Assembly (NCBI GenBank): GCA_937901395.1
Contig: CALCDB010000017.1
Coordinates: 1 to 57,651, forward strand
DNA from: an uncultured Verrucomicrobiota bacterium
GTDB taxonomy: Bacteria; Verrucomicrobiota; Kiritimatiellia; RFP12; UBA1067
Direction of reading: 5' to 3'
Length of the DNA: 57,651 nt
Shown here: one piece after another, positions 40,515 through 49,602 of the stretch
How positions within the stretch are numbered: position 1 is the stretch's first letter
Layout of the letters: the number at the start of each line of letters is the position of its first letter
Made by a program: the position numbers and the translations under genes
The notes under the pieces: generated by a model
Seen by the model: the letters and a program-made list of their open reading frames with translations, nothing else
Databases searched by the model: none
Told to the model about the DNA's origin: nothing

Positions 40515-41227
40515 GCGAGAATAGAGGCGATAGTGGGGCTAGAGATTCTAGAAGCTTTAGTTCTTCTAGAGGGACGATGGGTTCTAGTACCCCGCCTCGC
40601 ATTCTTAGGCCTCAGGCGAAATGGGAAGACCTTTATTTTTACAAAAAGGCGGTGGTTCTCGATCAGCTTACTTTTATTTTTTGTCAGAGGTTTTTGCCGA
40701 AGTATGGCGATAGAACAGTAGATCAAATGATCCAAGCGGCGCGGAGCGGAAAGCAAAATATCGTTGAGGGGCTTGCTGATGGCGTTACTTCGACCGAGAT
40801 GGAACTTAAGCTACTCAATGTCGCGAGGGCGAGTTTGAAGGAACTCAAGGAGGATTACCTCGATTATCTTAGACGGCATGAGCTTGAACTTTGGAATGCG
40901 AAGCATCCGCGCTATGATGGGCTATTGAAGTTTTGCCGTGAACGCAATGAGCTTGCCGACTATCAGCCGTTTTTGGGGAAGTGGACGGATGAGGAGCTTG
41001 CGAATTGTGCGAATACGCTTTGTCACATGGTAGATAAGATGATGTCGACATTTCTTGCGAAGAAGGAAAAGGATTTCACGGAGAATGGGGGAATTAAAGA
41101 GCGCATGATGGCAGCGCGTCTTGGTCGGCGACGGACGCAAAGCGAGGAGATTGCTGCGCTCAAGGCGGAAAATGCGTGGCTTAAGCACAAGATTGAAAGT
41201 TTGAAGCGGGGGATGGGAAATGATTGA
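40511..41227 (+). CDS. Four-helix-bundle suffix-domain protein
   Basis: 238 residues. Residues 30-190 match the four helix bundle suffix family (seen in gut Bacteroidota/PVC genomes): LRPQAKWEDLYFYKKA, DRTVDQMIQAARSGKQNIVEG, TSTEMELKLLNVARASLKELKEDY. Related to the bundle proteins encoded in 23S rRNA intervening sequences; molecular role unknown. The first 28 residues (GDSGARDSRSFSSSRG) are low complexity and coincide with strong DNA inverted repeats, so they may reflect RNA structure more than protein function. The C terminus is a short coiled coil (EEIAALKAENAWLKHKIESLK). First full gene of the island 2 operon. Confidence 0.75.
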   Translation: MSENRGDSGARDSRSFSSSRGTMGSSTPPRILRPQAKWEDLYFYKKAVVLDQLTFIFCQRFLPKYGDRTVDQMIQAARSGKQNIVEGLADGVTSTEMELKLLNVARASLKELKEDYLDYLRRHELELWNAKHPRYDGLLKFCRERNELADYQPFLGKWTDEELANCANTLCHMVDKMMSTFLAKKEKDFTENGGIKERMMAARLGRRRTQSEEIAALKAENAWLKHKIESLKRGMGND

Positions 41228-41282
41228 TGCCGGATTGCTTTGTCGCAAGCTTCTTTTGCTAGCAGCCATATAGGGAAAGGTC

Positions 41283-43391
41283 GTGAGAGGAAATATAAGT
41301 TTGAGCGATAAGTGTATAAGCCCTGATTTTTATCATGCGAGCATTGCCGATTTTTGTTTGGCGAATGCTGGGAATGTCTTTGCTACTATTCAGACTACAA
41401 ATAATAATGACCTTAAGCAACAGCAATCTGCGACTTGGGAGACCGAGATCAAATGTCTGCAAGATGCGTTGCTTAGTATAAAGGATGGTTCGATTTCTTT
41501 TGAATATAATATTCCCCGTTTGGGTAAGCGTATCGATGTAGTAATTCTTGTTAATGGGATTGTCTTTGTTCTTGAATTCAAGGATAATGCAGATAAGATT
41601 TTGACGGAAGATGTGAATCAAGTTTGGGATTATGCGCTTGATCTTAAGAACTTCCATTCAACAAGTCATACTTTGCCGATAGTGCCGGTTTTGGTTGGAA
41701 CAAATTATGAGCTTAACGGATTTGGAGTGATTGAAAAAGGTGAGGGTGAAGTTTATCGTCCTTTGGTTATTAATGAGCAAGATATTGCATCTTTAATACA
41801 TGAAGTATCCCAGGTAATTGGGGCAAGTGATTTTGATTATACCGATTGGCGCAAAGGCGTTTATTCTCCAACGCCGACAATTATAGATGCTGCACGAACA
41901 TTATATTCGCGTCATAGTGTGGCTGAAATTAAGCGCGCAGATGCTGATGCAAAGAATCTAACTGATACGTGTGCTGCGATTGATAAAATCATTGAACGCG
42001 CTAAATGGAATAAAGAAAAGATAGTTTGTTTTGTAACTGGTGTGCCTGGTGCGGGCAAGACATTGGTTGGGTTAAATGTTGCAACCAGTTTTACTCCTGA
42101 AACAAGTAAATCCGCTGAAGATAATATGGCGGTATATCTTAGCGGGAATGGCCCTTTGGTGAAGATTCTCATTGAAGTTCTAACGCGAGATGCTTGCGCG
42201 AAGCAGAAAGCATTGATTGCTGCTGGCAAAATGGAGAAGAAGTCGGCGGAGACCAAAAAGAGCATTGGGTCGAAAATAAATAAGTTTATACAAGCAGTTC
42301 ATCATTTCAGAGACGCTTATCTTATTGGCATTAAAGTTGACAATGGTGAGATTGTGCCGGATGAAAATTATTGGGGTTCACCTGAGAGCGCAAAGCATAA
42401 GTGGTGTCCACCTGAGCATATAGCAATCTTTGATGAAGCTCAGCGAGCATGGAATCATGAAATGCTGTTTGATTTCATGAAGCGCAAGAAGCATTTTGAT
42501 GGCTTTCCGATGAGTGAACCAGAGTTTTTAATTTCCTGCATGGATCGTCGCGATGATTGGGCGGTTGTGGTTTGCTTAGTCGGTGAGGGTCAGGAAATTA
42601 ATCGTGGTGAGATGGGAATAAATGGGTGGGTTGAGGCGTTGCAAAATAGATTCTCGAATTGGAAGGCGTGTATTTCGGAGGAAATGTTTGACGAACGATT
42701 TGGCGCAAAAGAGTCGCTGACGAAGTTAGAAGCAGAGGGGCGTATTGAGCGCTCAAAAGATTTGCATTTAAGTGTAAGTTTGCGAAGCTTTAGAAGCGGG
42801 CATTTAGCGTCATTCGTTCAATCGGTCTTAGATCACGATATTGAAAACGCTAAAGAAACATATAATAAGCTTGAAAAGTATCCGATTGTATTGACGCGTG
42901 ATATTGATAAGGCTAAAAGTTGGCTTCGGGTGCGTGCTCGTGGTACGGAGAGATATGGGCTTGTTGTAAGTTCGCAAGCTTATCGATTGAAACCAATGGC
43001 AATTGATGTTCGTGTTAAGGCAGACCCTGTCCTTTGGTTTCTAAATGATTATACAGATATTCGTAGTTCCTATTACATGGAAGATGTTGCGACTGAGTTT
43101 GATATTCAAGGGTTGGAATTGGATTGGGTTGGCGTTGTTTGGGATGGTGATTTCCGTAGTATGGGCAGTGATTGGGCGAATTTTAGCTTCAAAGGCAGCA
43201 AATGGCAAAAGGTCAATAAAGAGGAGCGCAAGCAGTATCAGAAGAATGCTTATCGTGTGCTTTTAACTCGTGCTCGGCAGGGAATGGTAATTTGTGTGCC
43301 CAAAGGAAGCGACGACGATCCAACCCGCAAGCCAGCATTTTATGATTCAACATATAACTATCTCAAGTCGCTTGGAATGAAAGAGATATAG
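41283..43391 (+). CDS. DUF2075-type SF1 helicase with N-terminal PD-(D/E)XK nuclease domain
   Basis: 702 residues. The N-terminal nuclease-like core reads RLGKRIDVVILVNGIVFVLEFK near residues 78-98: Asp, then E-x-K after a beta strand, as in PD-(D/E)XK enzymes. The helicase core has Walker A VTGVPGAGKTLVGLN near 252 and Walker B HIAIFDEAQRAW near 378. Motif III-VI regions follow, including LHLSVSLRSFRSG, FDIQGLELDWVGVVW and AYRVLLTRARQGMVI, typical of DUF2075/Schlafen group 3-like helicases. These are often found in phage defence and restriction loci. Start is GTG after GGGAAAGG. Probable effector or DNA processor of island 2. Confidence 0.82.
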   Translation: MRGNISLSDKCISPDFYHASIADFCLANAGNVFATIQTTNNNDLKQQQSATWETEIKCLQDALLSIKDGSISFEYNIPRLGKRIDVVILVNGIVFVLEFKDNADKILTEDVNQVWDYALDLKNFHSTSHTLPIVPVLVGTNYELNGFGVIEKGEGEVYRPLVINEQDIASLIHEVSQVIGASDFDYTDWRKGVYSPTPTIIDAARTLYSRHSVAEIKRADADAKNLTDTCAAIDKIIERAKWNKEKIVCFVTGVPGAGKTLVGLNVATSFTPETSKSAEDNMAVYLSGNGPLVKILIEVLTRDACAKQKALIAAGKMEKKSAETKKSIGSKINKFIQAVHHFRDAYLIGIKVDNGEIVPDENYWGSPESAKHKWCPPEHIAIFDEAQRAWNHEMLFDFMKRKKHFDGFPMSEPEFLISCMDRRDDWAVVVCLVGEGQEINRGEMGINGWVEALQNRFSNWKACISEEMFDERFGAKESLTKLEAEGRIERSKDLHLSVSLRSFRSGHLASFVQSVLDHDIENAKETYNKLEKYPIVLTRDIDKAKSWLRVRARGTERYGLVVSSQAYRLKPMAIDVRVKADPVLWFLNDYTDIRSSYYMEDVATEFDIQGLELDWVGVVWDGDFRSMGSDWANFSFKGSKWQKVNKEERKQYQKNAYRVLLTRARQGMVICVPKGSDDDPTRKPAFYDSTYNYLKSLGMKEI

Positions 43392-43412
43392 AGTTGCATT
43401 GAGTGTAGTGGA

Positions 43413-45089
43413 ATGAGCGGAAGCAGTCGAGAAATATCTTCTATGGGAGTAAGCCTACCAGCAATCAGGGGTAGGAGTAGAATTAAGACAATAATTTCGC
43501 GCGACGGTGGATTTTCTGACAAGGAATTGTTGCTAGACTGGGACTGGCAGAAGAATAGTGAAAGACCTGAGAATTATACAAAGCATAGCAGTTTTTATGT
43601 GTGGTGGAAGTGTCATGTGTGTGGATATGAATGGAAATCAAGAATCTCAAATCGTGTTAATAGACGAGGGTGCCCAGCATGTTCTGGTAGGGTGTTGCAT
43701 GTCGGGCACAATGATTTTGCGACAACAGAACCAGAACTTGCCAAAGAATGGCACCCTGTAAATAATGGATTATTGAGACCGACTGATGTTATGCGGGGGC
43801 AGGCGAGGTTAGTATGGTGGCTTTGCCCGAATGGGCATTCGTATCGGGCTTCGTTAAATAAGCGGACATCAGACAGAACAGGATGCCCGATTTGTAATAG
43901 TGGGCGGCAAACATCATTTCGAGAACAGGCATTTTACTACTACATCAAGAAGATATATCCTAGCGCGATTAGTCGGTATAAGCCAGATTGGCTAAAACGT
44001 ATGGAGCTTGATATTTACATCCCAGAGAAACGATTGGCGATTGAGTATGATGGGGCAGCATGGCATAAAATATCAAACTTTGATCGTGAACGGCTTAAGT
44101 ATGAGTTATGTACAAAACATGGTGTTAAACTTTGGCGTGTTAAAGAGCATATGCCAGAATCTGGTTATGGACTTGCGCATCAACTATTTAGTGTGCCTAA
44201 TGTGGAGACAGCGCACGGCTTTAAGACATTGTTGATGGTTGTCGTGTCGGCCCTGGATCCAAAGTGTAATATGTGGACAAAAAACAATCCACTTAAGGTA
44301 TGGACGGATGTTGATATTGATATTGAACGAGATCGTTATGAAATTAATCAATATCGGTTTGTGGTTAAGAACTCATTACAAGAGATGCGGCCAAATATTG
44401 CGAAGGAATGGCATCCGACGAAAAATGATGGATGGTCTCCAATTGGTCTTTCATGGAAGAGCGAACGAAAGGTTTGGTGGCTGTGTGACAAATGTGGCAA
44501 TGAATATGAAATGACGGTTGCACATCGTGTAACTGGTAATGGATGTCCAGTTTGTGCAAAAGAAAAGTTCGCAAGAACTTACCGTAAAAACCGAGTCAAT
44601 AAATATGGTGGAATAGTTGATTCAAAGTTACTTAATGAGTGGAATTACGAAAAAAATAAAGGTCTAACACCAGATGCATTCCCTAAAGGATCTAATGATA
44701 AGGTATGGTGGAAATGTGAGAAATGCGGATATGAATGGAAGGCGAAGATATCTAACCGACATCATGGAAGGGGGTGCCCATGTTGCTCAAATCGTATTGT
44801 GGTCAAGGGTAAAAATGACCTCTTGACGCTATATCCAGAATTGTGCAAGGAGTGGGATTACGAGAAGAATGGGTTATTATTGCCAAATCAGATTACTCCT
44901 GGAAGGAATGCTAAGGTTTGGTGGAAATGCTCTAAGTGCGGACATTCTTATGCGGCTCCACCTAATAGAAGAACTTCGCAAAGGTCTGGTTGTCGTAAAT
45001 GTGCTGATAAAATGATATGGGATATTCGTAGGGCTAATGTCTTAAAGCGCATGCAGGTTGGTCGAATTTCACAAAGTCTTAGTAATTAG
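43413..45089 (+). CDS. Five-zinc-ribbon (DUF4379-like) protein with embedded VSR/PD-(D/E)XK nuclease
   Basis: 558 residues. Five treble-clef/zinc-ribbon units of the DUF4379 type, each WW-x-C-x2-CG...GCPxC: near residues 63, 135 (CPNGH variant with His), 355, 432 and 503, each preceded by an EW-H/N-P-x-K-N type linker (AKEWHPVNNG, AKEWHPTKND, NEWNYEKNKG, KEWDYEKNG). Between units two and three, residues 168-247 hold a VSR-like nuclease fold: REQAFYYYIKKIYPSA, ELDIYIPEKRLAIEYDGAAWH, HGVKLWRVKE. Likely a DNA-recognising nuclease. Follows the helicase by 21 nt with no separate promoter. Confidence 0.78.
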   Translation: MSGSSREISSMGVSLPAIRGRSRIKTIISRDGGFSDKELLLDWDWQKNSERPENYTKHSSFYVWWKCHVCGYEWKSRISNRVNRRGCPACSGRVLHVGHNDFATTEPELAKEWHPVNNGLLRPTDVMRGQARLVWWLCPNGHSYRASLNKRTSDRTGCPICNSGRQTSFREQAFYYYIKKIYPSAISRYKPDWLKRMELDIYIPEKRLAIEYDGAAWHKISNFDRERLKYELCTKHGVKLWRVKEHMPESGYGLAHQLFSVPNVETAHGFKTLLMVVVSALDPKCNMWTKNNPLKVWTDVDIDIERDRYEINQYRFVVKNSLQEMRPNIAKEWHPTKNDGWSPIGLSWKSERKVWWLCDKCGNEYEMTVAHRVTGNGCPVCAKEKFARTYRKNRVNKYGGIVDSKLLNEWNYEKNKGLTPDAFPKGSNDKVWWKCEKCGYEWKAKISNRHHGRGCPCCSNRIVVKGKNDLLTLYPELCKEWDYEKNGLLLPNQITPGRNAKVWWKCSKCGHSYAAPPNRRTSQRSGCRKCADKMIWDIRRANVLKRMQVGRISQSLSN

Positions 45090-45103
45090 ATAAGGGGAAA
45101 AAG

Positions 45104-45412
45104 ATGATTATTAAATGTTTAGAGTGTGGCCATGATGTGAGTGATAAGGCGATGGCGTGCCCAAATTGTGGTGCGCCAATTGCACAAACGCGCGATTACA
45201 CGCCAGTTCGTTATGATGTAAAAGCGGATGAGCAGTATGGGACATTTTGTTGGTGGTTAGGTTTTTTATTTAATCTATTTGGCATCCTAATTGGAGCGAT
45301 AATTTCTCGTGGATATGGCGCAAAGAAAGCATTTATTGGGATGTTGTGGAGCTGGCTGTTGTTCGCTATTTTAGCTATTGGCGTTGTTATACATGGGATG
45401 CGCACATATTGA
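45104..45412 (+). CDS. Small zinc-ribbon membrane protein
   Basis: 102 residues: zinc ribbon CLECGHDVSDKAMACPNCG at the N terminus, a polar linker, then two hydrophobic segments (WWLGFLFNLFGILIGAII and LWSWLLFAILAIGVVIHG). Good SD (AAGGGGAAAAAG). Same architecture as the island 1 protein at 11158. Could tether the operon's products to the membrane or act as a membrane-perturbing effector; both are guesses. Confidence 0.65.
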   Translation: MIIKCLECGHDVSDKAMACPNCGAPIAQTRDYTPVRYDVKADEQYGTFCWWLGFLFNLFGILIGAIISRGYGAKKAFIGMLWSWLLFAILAIGVVIHGMRTY

Positions 45413-45450
45413 TTTTCTCATTCAGTGACAGCGGTTCCGCATGGTGATTA

Positions 45451-46101
45451 ATGATTATTGTGTTTGAGATTGTACTTCTATTTGCACTTTTTGGTGCCGT
45501 TTTTGCGTTGCGACGATGGATTAGCAATCCAGCGACCATTGGCAAGTTAGGCGAAAGGGTAATTGCCAAGCGGTTGAGGGCGGGGTTGCCAAAAGATGAG
45601 TATTTGATTTTGAGTGATATTTATTTACCGATTGAGGATAATGCGACGACACAAATCGATCATGTGGTCGTAAGTAGATATGGGATCTTTGTTGTAGAGT
45701 CGAAGAATTATAGCGGATGGATTTTCGGAGATAAGGATTCGCCTAAGTGGACACAGACGATGTTCCGCAAGAAAAGCACTTTTCAGAATCCAATTCGTCA
45801 GAACTATCGCCATATTTGCGCCATAGCTGAAAATTTGGGAATTCCGAAAATGTATTTGAAAAGTGTGGTTGTGTTTACGGGGGACTGCGAATTCAAGACG
45901 GAAATGCCGGAATGTGTGGTTTATTCACACAAGGTCGCGACTTATATTTGCACATTTACCGAGCCAATCATTAATGAGAAGCAAGTGTCTGAAATAGCCG
46001 AGGTTATGCAAGAATGGAATCAATGTGTTACTGATGCGCAGCGAAAGAAGCATGTTAGCAATTTGAGGCGAAAGCATCAATTGCATGCCGAACTGCCTTA
46101 A
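45451..46101 (+). CDS. Membrane-anchored NERD-domain nuclease-related protein
   Basis: 216 residues. One N-terminal transmembrane helix (MIIVFEIVLLFALFGAVFAL), then a NERD domain: IGKLGERVIAKRL (GxxGE), NATTQIDHVVVSRYGIFVVESKNYSGW (Asp and ExK of the PD-(D/E)XK-like core), and QNPIRQNYRHICAIAENLG. NERD proteins are linked to DNA processing and are frequent in defence islands. A helical basic tail follows (RKKHVSNLRRKHQ). Last gene of the island 2 operon, 38 nt after the zinc-ribbon gene. Confidence 0.82.
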   Translation: MIIVFEIVLLFALFGAVFALRRWISNPATIGKLGERVIAKRLRAGLPKDEYLILSDIYLPIEDNATTQIDHVVVSRYGIFVVESKNYSGWIFGDKDSPKWTQTMFRKKSTFQNPIRQNYRHICAIAENLGIPKMYLKSVVVFTGDCEFKTEMPECVVYSHKVATYICTFTEPIINEKQVSEIAEVMQEWNQCVTDAQRKKHVSNLRRKHQLHAELP

Positions 46102-46274
46102 TGTGCATTGTGGGCGATTCAGATAATTTGAGGGACATACCCTCGGAAAGGCAATAAAATCAGGGGGTTGGGAAAATTGAGGTTGGAAGGGGAAGAGAAG
46201 ACACGATTGGAAAGGTGGAAGAAGAGTTGGATGCGAAGAGCCAAAATATAATTTCACACGGAGACGGGAAAATA

Positions 46275-46283
46275 TGGTATAAT
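46275..46283 (+). promoter_or_regulatory. Extended -10 promoter of the GspE/PilB gene
   Basis: TGG-TATAAT, ATG at 46292, 8 nt downstream. The gap 46102-46274 before it holds only purine-rich tracts (GGTTGGAAGGGGAAGAG) and no gene. Confidence 0.7.
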
Positions 46284-46291
46284 TCTCGGCA

Positions 46292-47983
46292 ATGGATCAG
46301 ATTCTTCAGTTGTTAGTACAGAATGGCTATATCGATGAGGCCAGTGCGAAAGATCTTCAAGATCTTTCAAAGACGGAGTCGAAGACAGTTCGTCAGTTGG
46401 TCATTGACCAAGGGATTGTCGATGAGGATACTTTGTTGTCGGTGATGGCGGCGTATCAAGACACCGAGGCGATAGACTTGGGGTCGATGACGATAGAATC
46501 CGAAGTAACCGAGGCGATACCCGCATCCACTGCGCGGATGTATAATGTATTTCCGATTAGCAGTGATGATAGTTCGGTTACGTTGGTTACCTACGATCTT
46601 ATCGATCCGCGGATATCGGACGAGTTGCTGTTTTCGCTTTCGAAGGAAGTGAAGTTCGTCTTTGCGCGCGAGCAGGACGTAAGGGAGCGCATCGCGCAAT
46701 ACTATGGCGACTCAAACGATTCGGTCGCAGATATGATCAAGTCGTTGGGCGAGGGGATGACGGATGACGAGAGCCTCGCGGCGACGGCGAATTCGAACGA
46801 TATCGCCTCGATGGAGAATGCGGCGAATTCGAGCGCGATCGTGAAGTTCGTGAATTTAGTTTTGTATCAGGGGGTAGTGGATCACGCGGCGGATATTCAT
46901 ATCGAGCCATTTGAGAATGATTTCAAGATTCGTTATCGTGTAGATGGCGCGCTTTACGAGATGAAGGCGCCGGACGTTAAGATGGCGCCAGCGATTATTT
47001 CACGCGTGAAGATTTTGGCGAACTTGAATATCGCGGAGCGTCGCGTGCCGCAGGATGGGCGCATCGCGCTCACGGTCGCGGGAAGGCCGGTGGATTTGCG
47101 CGTTTCGTGCTTGCCGACTTCGCATGGCGAATCGGTGGTAATGCGTATTCTCGACCAGACCACGACATCGTTGGATTTGGAGAACGTTGGGTTGCCGGAA
47201 GACGTGTACGAGCAAATCACGATGGATATCGAGAAGCCGAATGGCATCTTCATCGTGACTGGTCCGACGGGTTCGGGCAAGACGACTACATTGTATTCGG
47301 TATTGCGGCGCATCAACACGATTGATTCGAAGTTGCTTACGGCGGAGGAGCCGGTTGAATACAACGTCGATGGAATCGTGCAAGTTCCGATTGATGCGCA
47401 TGCCGGCAATACCTTCGCGAAGGTGTTGCGCGCATTCTTGCGTCAAGACCCCGATATCATGATGATTGGAGAGATTCGTGATTTGGAGACGGCGGAAATC
47501 GCGGTCCAGGCGGCGCTCACTGGGCACTTCGTATTCTCCACTCTGCACACCAATGATGCGGCGGGCGCGGTAATGCGTTTGGTGGATATGAACGTTGCGC
47601 CATATTTGTTGTCTTCCACGCTGGAGGGTGTCTTGGGGCAGCGCTTGGTAAGAACCTGCTGCAAGGAATGCAAGCAAAGCTACGAGCCGGATGACGAGAC
47701 ATTGGAGCGCATCGAAATGACGCGCGATCAGATCGGCGGGCGTCCATTCTATTTCGGCAAGGGCTGCAAGACGTGTAACGGCACCGGATACAAGGGGCGC
47801 AAGGGGGTGTTCGAATATTTGCGGATGTCGAATCCATTGCGCGAGCTGGTGAACAACCGTGCGCCTACCTTGATTATTCGCGAGAAGGCGCGAGAGTTGG
47901 GGATGCGGACGATGCGTGAGGATGGTATACGTTCCATTCTCGACGGTTACACGACCGTTGACGAGGTATTGCGTTACACCTAA
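46292..47983 (+). CDS. GspE/PilB-type secretion or pilus assembly ATPase
   Basis: 563 residues. N-terminal MshEN-like domain (ILQLLVQNGYIDEASAKDLQ, ARMYNVFPISSDDSSVTLV), which in relatives binds c-di-GMP. ATPase core with Walker A VTGPTGSGKTTTLYSVL near 323, Asp box LTAEEPVEYNVDGIVQVP, Walker B DPDIMMIGEIRDLETA and His box LTGHFVFSTLHTNDA. Tetracysteine zinc motif CCKEC...CKTCNGTGYKGRKGVFEYL. Powers type II secretion or type IV pili; the rest of that machine is outside the window. Leaderless start. Confidence 0.92.
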   Translation: MDQILQLLVQNGYIDEASAKDLQDLSKTESKTVRQLVIDQGIVDEDTLLSVMAAYQDTEAIDLGSMTIESEVTEAIPASTARMYNVFPISSDDSSVTLVTYDLIDPRISDELLFSLSKEVKFVFAREQDVRERIAQYYGDSNDSVADMIKSLGEGMTDDESLAATANSNDIASMENAANSSAIVKFVNLVLYQGVVDHAADIHIEPFENDFKIRYRVDGALYEMKAPDVKMAPAIISRVKILANLNIAERRVPQDGRIALTVAGRPVDLRVSCLPTSHGESVVMRILDQTTTSLDLENVGLPEDVYEQITMDIEKPNGIFIVTGPTGSGKTTTLYSVLRRINTIDSKLLTAEEPVEYNVDGIVQVPIDAHAGNTFAKVLRAFLRQDPDIMMIGEIRDLETAEIAVQAALTGHFVFSTLHTNDAAGAVMRLVDMNVAPYLLSSTLEGVLGQRLVRTCCKECKQSYEPDDETLERIEMTRDQIGGRPFYFGKGCKTCNGTGYKGRKGVFEYLRMSNPLRELVNNRAPTLIIREKARELGMRTMREDGIRSILDGYTTVDEVLRYT

Positions 47984-48816
47984 TGAAATTCTCGGTGCGG
48001 ATATGCCTAATCGCGCTTGCGATTTATTTGGCAGCGGCGATTTTTGGGGAGATACAATATCGCATTGCGGAATATAGGGATGTAACGGCGGCGTATAACA
48101 TAGTCGATGCGGAGCATCGTTACGAGCCGCCCAGCGCTCAACATTGGCTGGGCACGGATAATTTAGGACGAGACGTTGGGCTACGGGTAATTCAGGGGGC
48201 GCGAATCGCCTTTCACGTAGGCATAGTAACTTCGTTAATCGCAATTCCATTGGGTGTAATACTCGGCTTGTTGGGAGGATATTTTGGCGGTAAGACGGAT
48301 GCGATCGTAGTTTGGTTATGCGCTACGGTAGCATCGATGCCTGGGTTGCTGTTCATATTGGCGATTTCGTTAGTAGTAGGTCAGGGGTTGATGGGGATTT
48401 ATATGGGCATTGGGCTTACGACTTGGGTAAGCACCTGCAGAACCATTCGTGCGGAAGTAATGAAGCATAAGGATCGCGCCTACATTCAGGCCGCGCGAAC
48501 GCTTGGATATTCGCATGCGCGAATCATGTTTCGTCACATCTTGCCGAATGTGGCGCATATCATACTCATTCAATTTTCCATTCGCTTTCCCTCCGCGGTA
48601 TCAACGGAAGTGTTCATTTCCTTTTTAGGCATTGGGGTTCAGGGCGAGCCGAGTTGGGGGATCATGATCAATAATGCGCGAATGCGTCTTTGGCAGGGGG
48701 TTTGGTGGGAGATGACATTTACTACTCTCGCGATTTTCATTTTAGTATTAATCTTCAATCATCTTGCAGATTATCTACGAGATCGGTTAGACCCCGCGCT
48801 AAGAAATGAGAGGTAA
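47983..48816 (+). CDS. OppC/DppC-type ABC transporter permease
   Basis: 277 residues, inner-membrane subunit of a peptide- or nickel-type ABC importer. The N terminus has the family signature HWLGTDNLGRDVGLRVIQGAR; the EAA loop is RAEVMKHKDRAYIQAARTLGYSHARIMFRHILPN, with GEPSWGIMINNAR near the end. Six membrane segments. One-base overlap with the upstream ATPase (TAATG). No OppB, ATPase or binding-protein gene is adjacent, so it depends on partners elsewhere. Confidence 0.9.
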   Translation: MKFSVRICLIALAIYLAAAIFGEIQYRIAEYRDVTAAYNIVDAEHRYEPPSAQHWLGTDNLGRDVGLRVIQGARIAFHVGIVTSLIAIPLGVILGLLGGYFGGKTDAIVVWLCATVASMPGLLFILAISLVVGQGLMGIYMGIGLTTWVSTCRTIRAEVMKHKDRAYIQAARTLGYSHARIMFRHILPNVAHIILIQFSIRFPSAVSTEVFISFLGIGVQGEPSWGIMINNARMRLWQGVWWEMTFTTLAIFILVLIFNHLADYLRDRLDPALRNER

Positions 48817-48819
48817 AGT

Positions 48820-49602
48820 ATGTTAGCGATGAAACGTCCATTAGTGGTTTTCGACATTGAATCCACGGGACTCTCCCCGCGCAAGGATCGCATTATTGAA
48901 TTGGCGGCAGTCAAGGTTTTCCCAGACGGCAGGGAGGAAAAGCGTTGCTGGTTGGTTAATCCCACGGTTCATATTCCAGAAGAGACGACGTCGATTCACG
49001 GGATATCGGATGAAGACGTGAAGGAGTGTCCGACATTTGCAGATTATGCGAAGGAGATATTCGAGTTCTTTCGAGATTGCGATTTATCGGGTTTCAACAT
49101 AGATCGATTTGACGTTTCATGTCTTGAGGAAGAATTCGCGAGGGTAGGGTATAATTTTGGGGCGGCGTTGCGCAAGCATGTTGACGTGATGCGGTTATAT
49201 CATCGCAAGGAGAGGCGAGATCTATCGGCGGCGGTTGAGTTCTATTGTCATCGTTCGCATGATGGCGCGCATGGTGCCGAGGCCGATGCGGTTGCTACAT
49301 TGGACGTATTGAAGGCGCAACTTGAGCATTATGCCGATCTACCGAAGAGCGTGGACGAGATGGATGAATTCTTAGTTCCGCACGATCCATTGAACGCAGA
49401 TCGCAATGGGATGTTCCGCTGGCGCGATGGGGAATGGTGCATTAACTTCGGCAAGAAAAATGGGGAGAGTCTAAAGCGGATAATGCTGGAGGAGCCGAAT
49501 TTTCTCAAGTGGATGGTGAAGGGCGATTTCGATACCGATGCGCGTATGATCGCGGCCGATGCCTTAGAAGGACGCTTACCACCACCGCCGAAAAACGTAT
49601 GA
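48820..49602 (+). CDS. DnaQ-like DEDDh 3'-5' exonuclease
   Basis: 260 residues. ExoI: VVFDIESTGLSPRKDRIIELA; ExoII: CDLSGFNIDRFDVSCLEEEF; ExoIII: AHGAEADAVATLDVL (His and Asp). The 70-residue C-terminal extension (MFRWRDGEWCINFGKKNGESLKRI) is also seen in exonucleases of the DnaQ/EpsilonC family. Could be a proofreading subunit or a repair/RNA exonuclease; not proven to partner the DnaE at 52226. Start ATG 48820, alternative at 48829. ATGA overlap with the kinase gene. Confidence 0.85.
   Translation: MLAMKRPLVVFDIESTGLSPRKDRIIELAAVKVFPDGREEKRCWLVNPTVHIPEETTSIHGISDEDVKECPTFADYAKEIFEFFRDCDLSGFNIDRFDVSCLEEEFARVGYNFGAALRKHVDVMRLYHRKERRDLSAAVEFYCHRSHDGAHGAEADAVATLDVLKAQLEHYADLPKSVDEMDEFLVPHDPLNADRNGMFRWRDGEWCINFGKKNGESLKRIMLEEPNFLKWMVKGDFDTDARMIAADALEGRLPPPPKNV

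Noticed and set aside
47000..48250. 416-codon minus-strand frame opposite the GspE and OppC genes
   Set aside because: It spans two well-supported plus-strand genes, is Arg/His-rich and lacks a recognisable domain or start signal.
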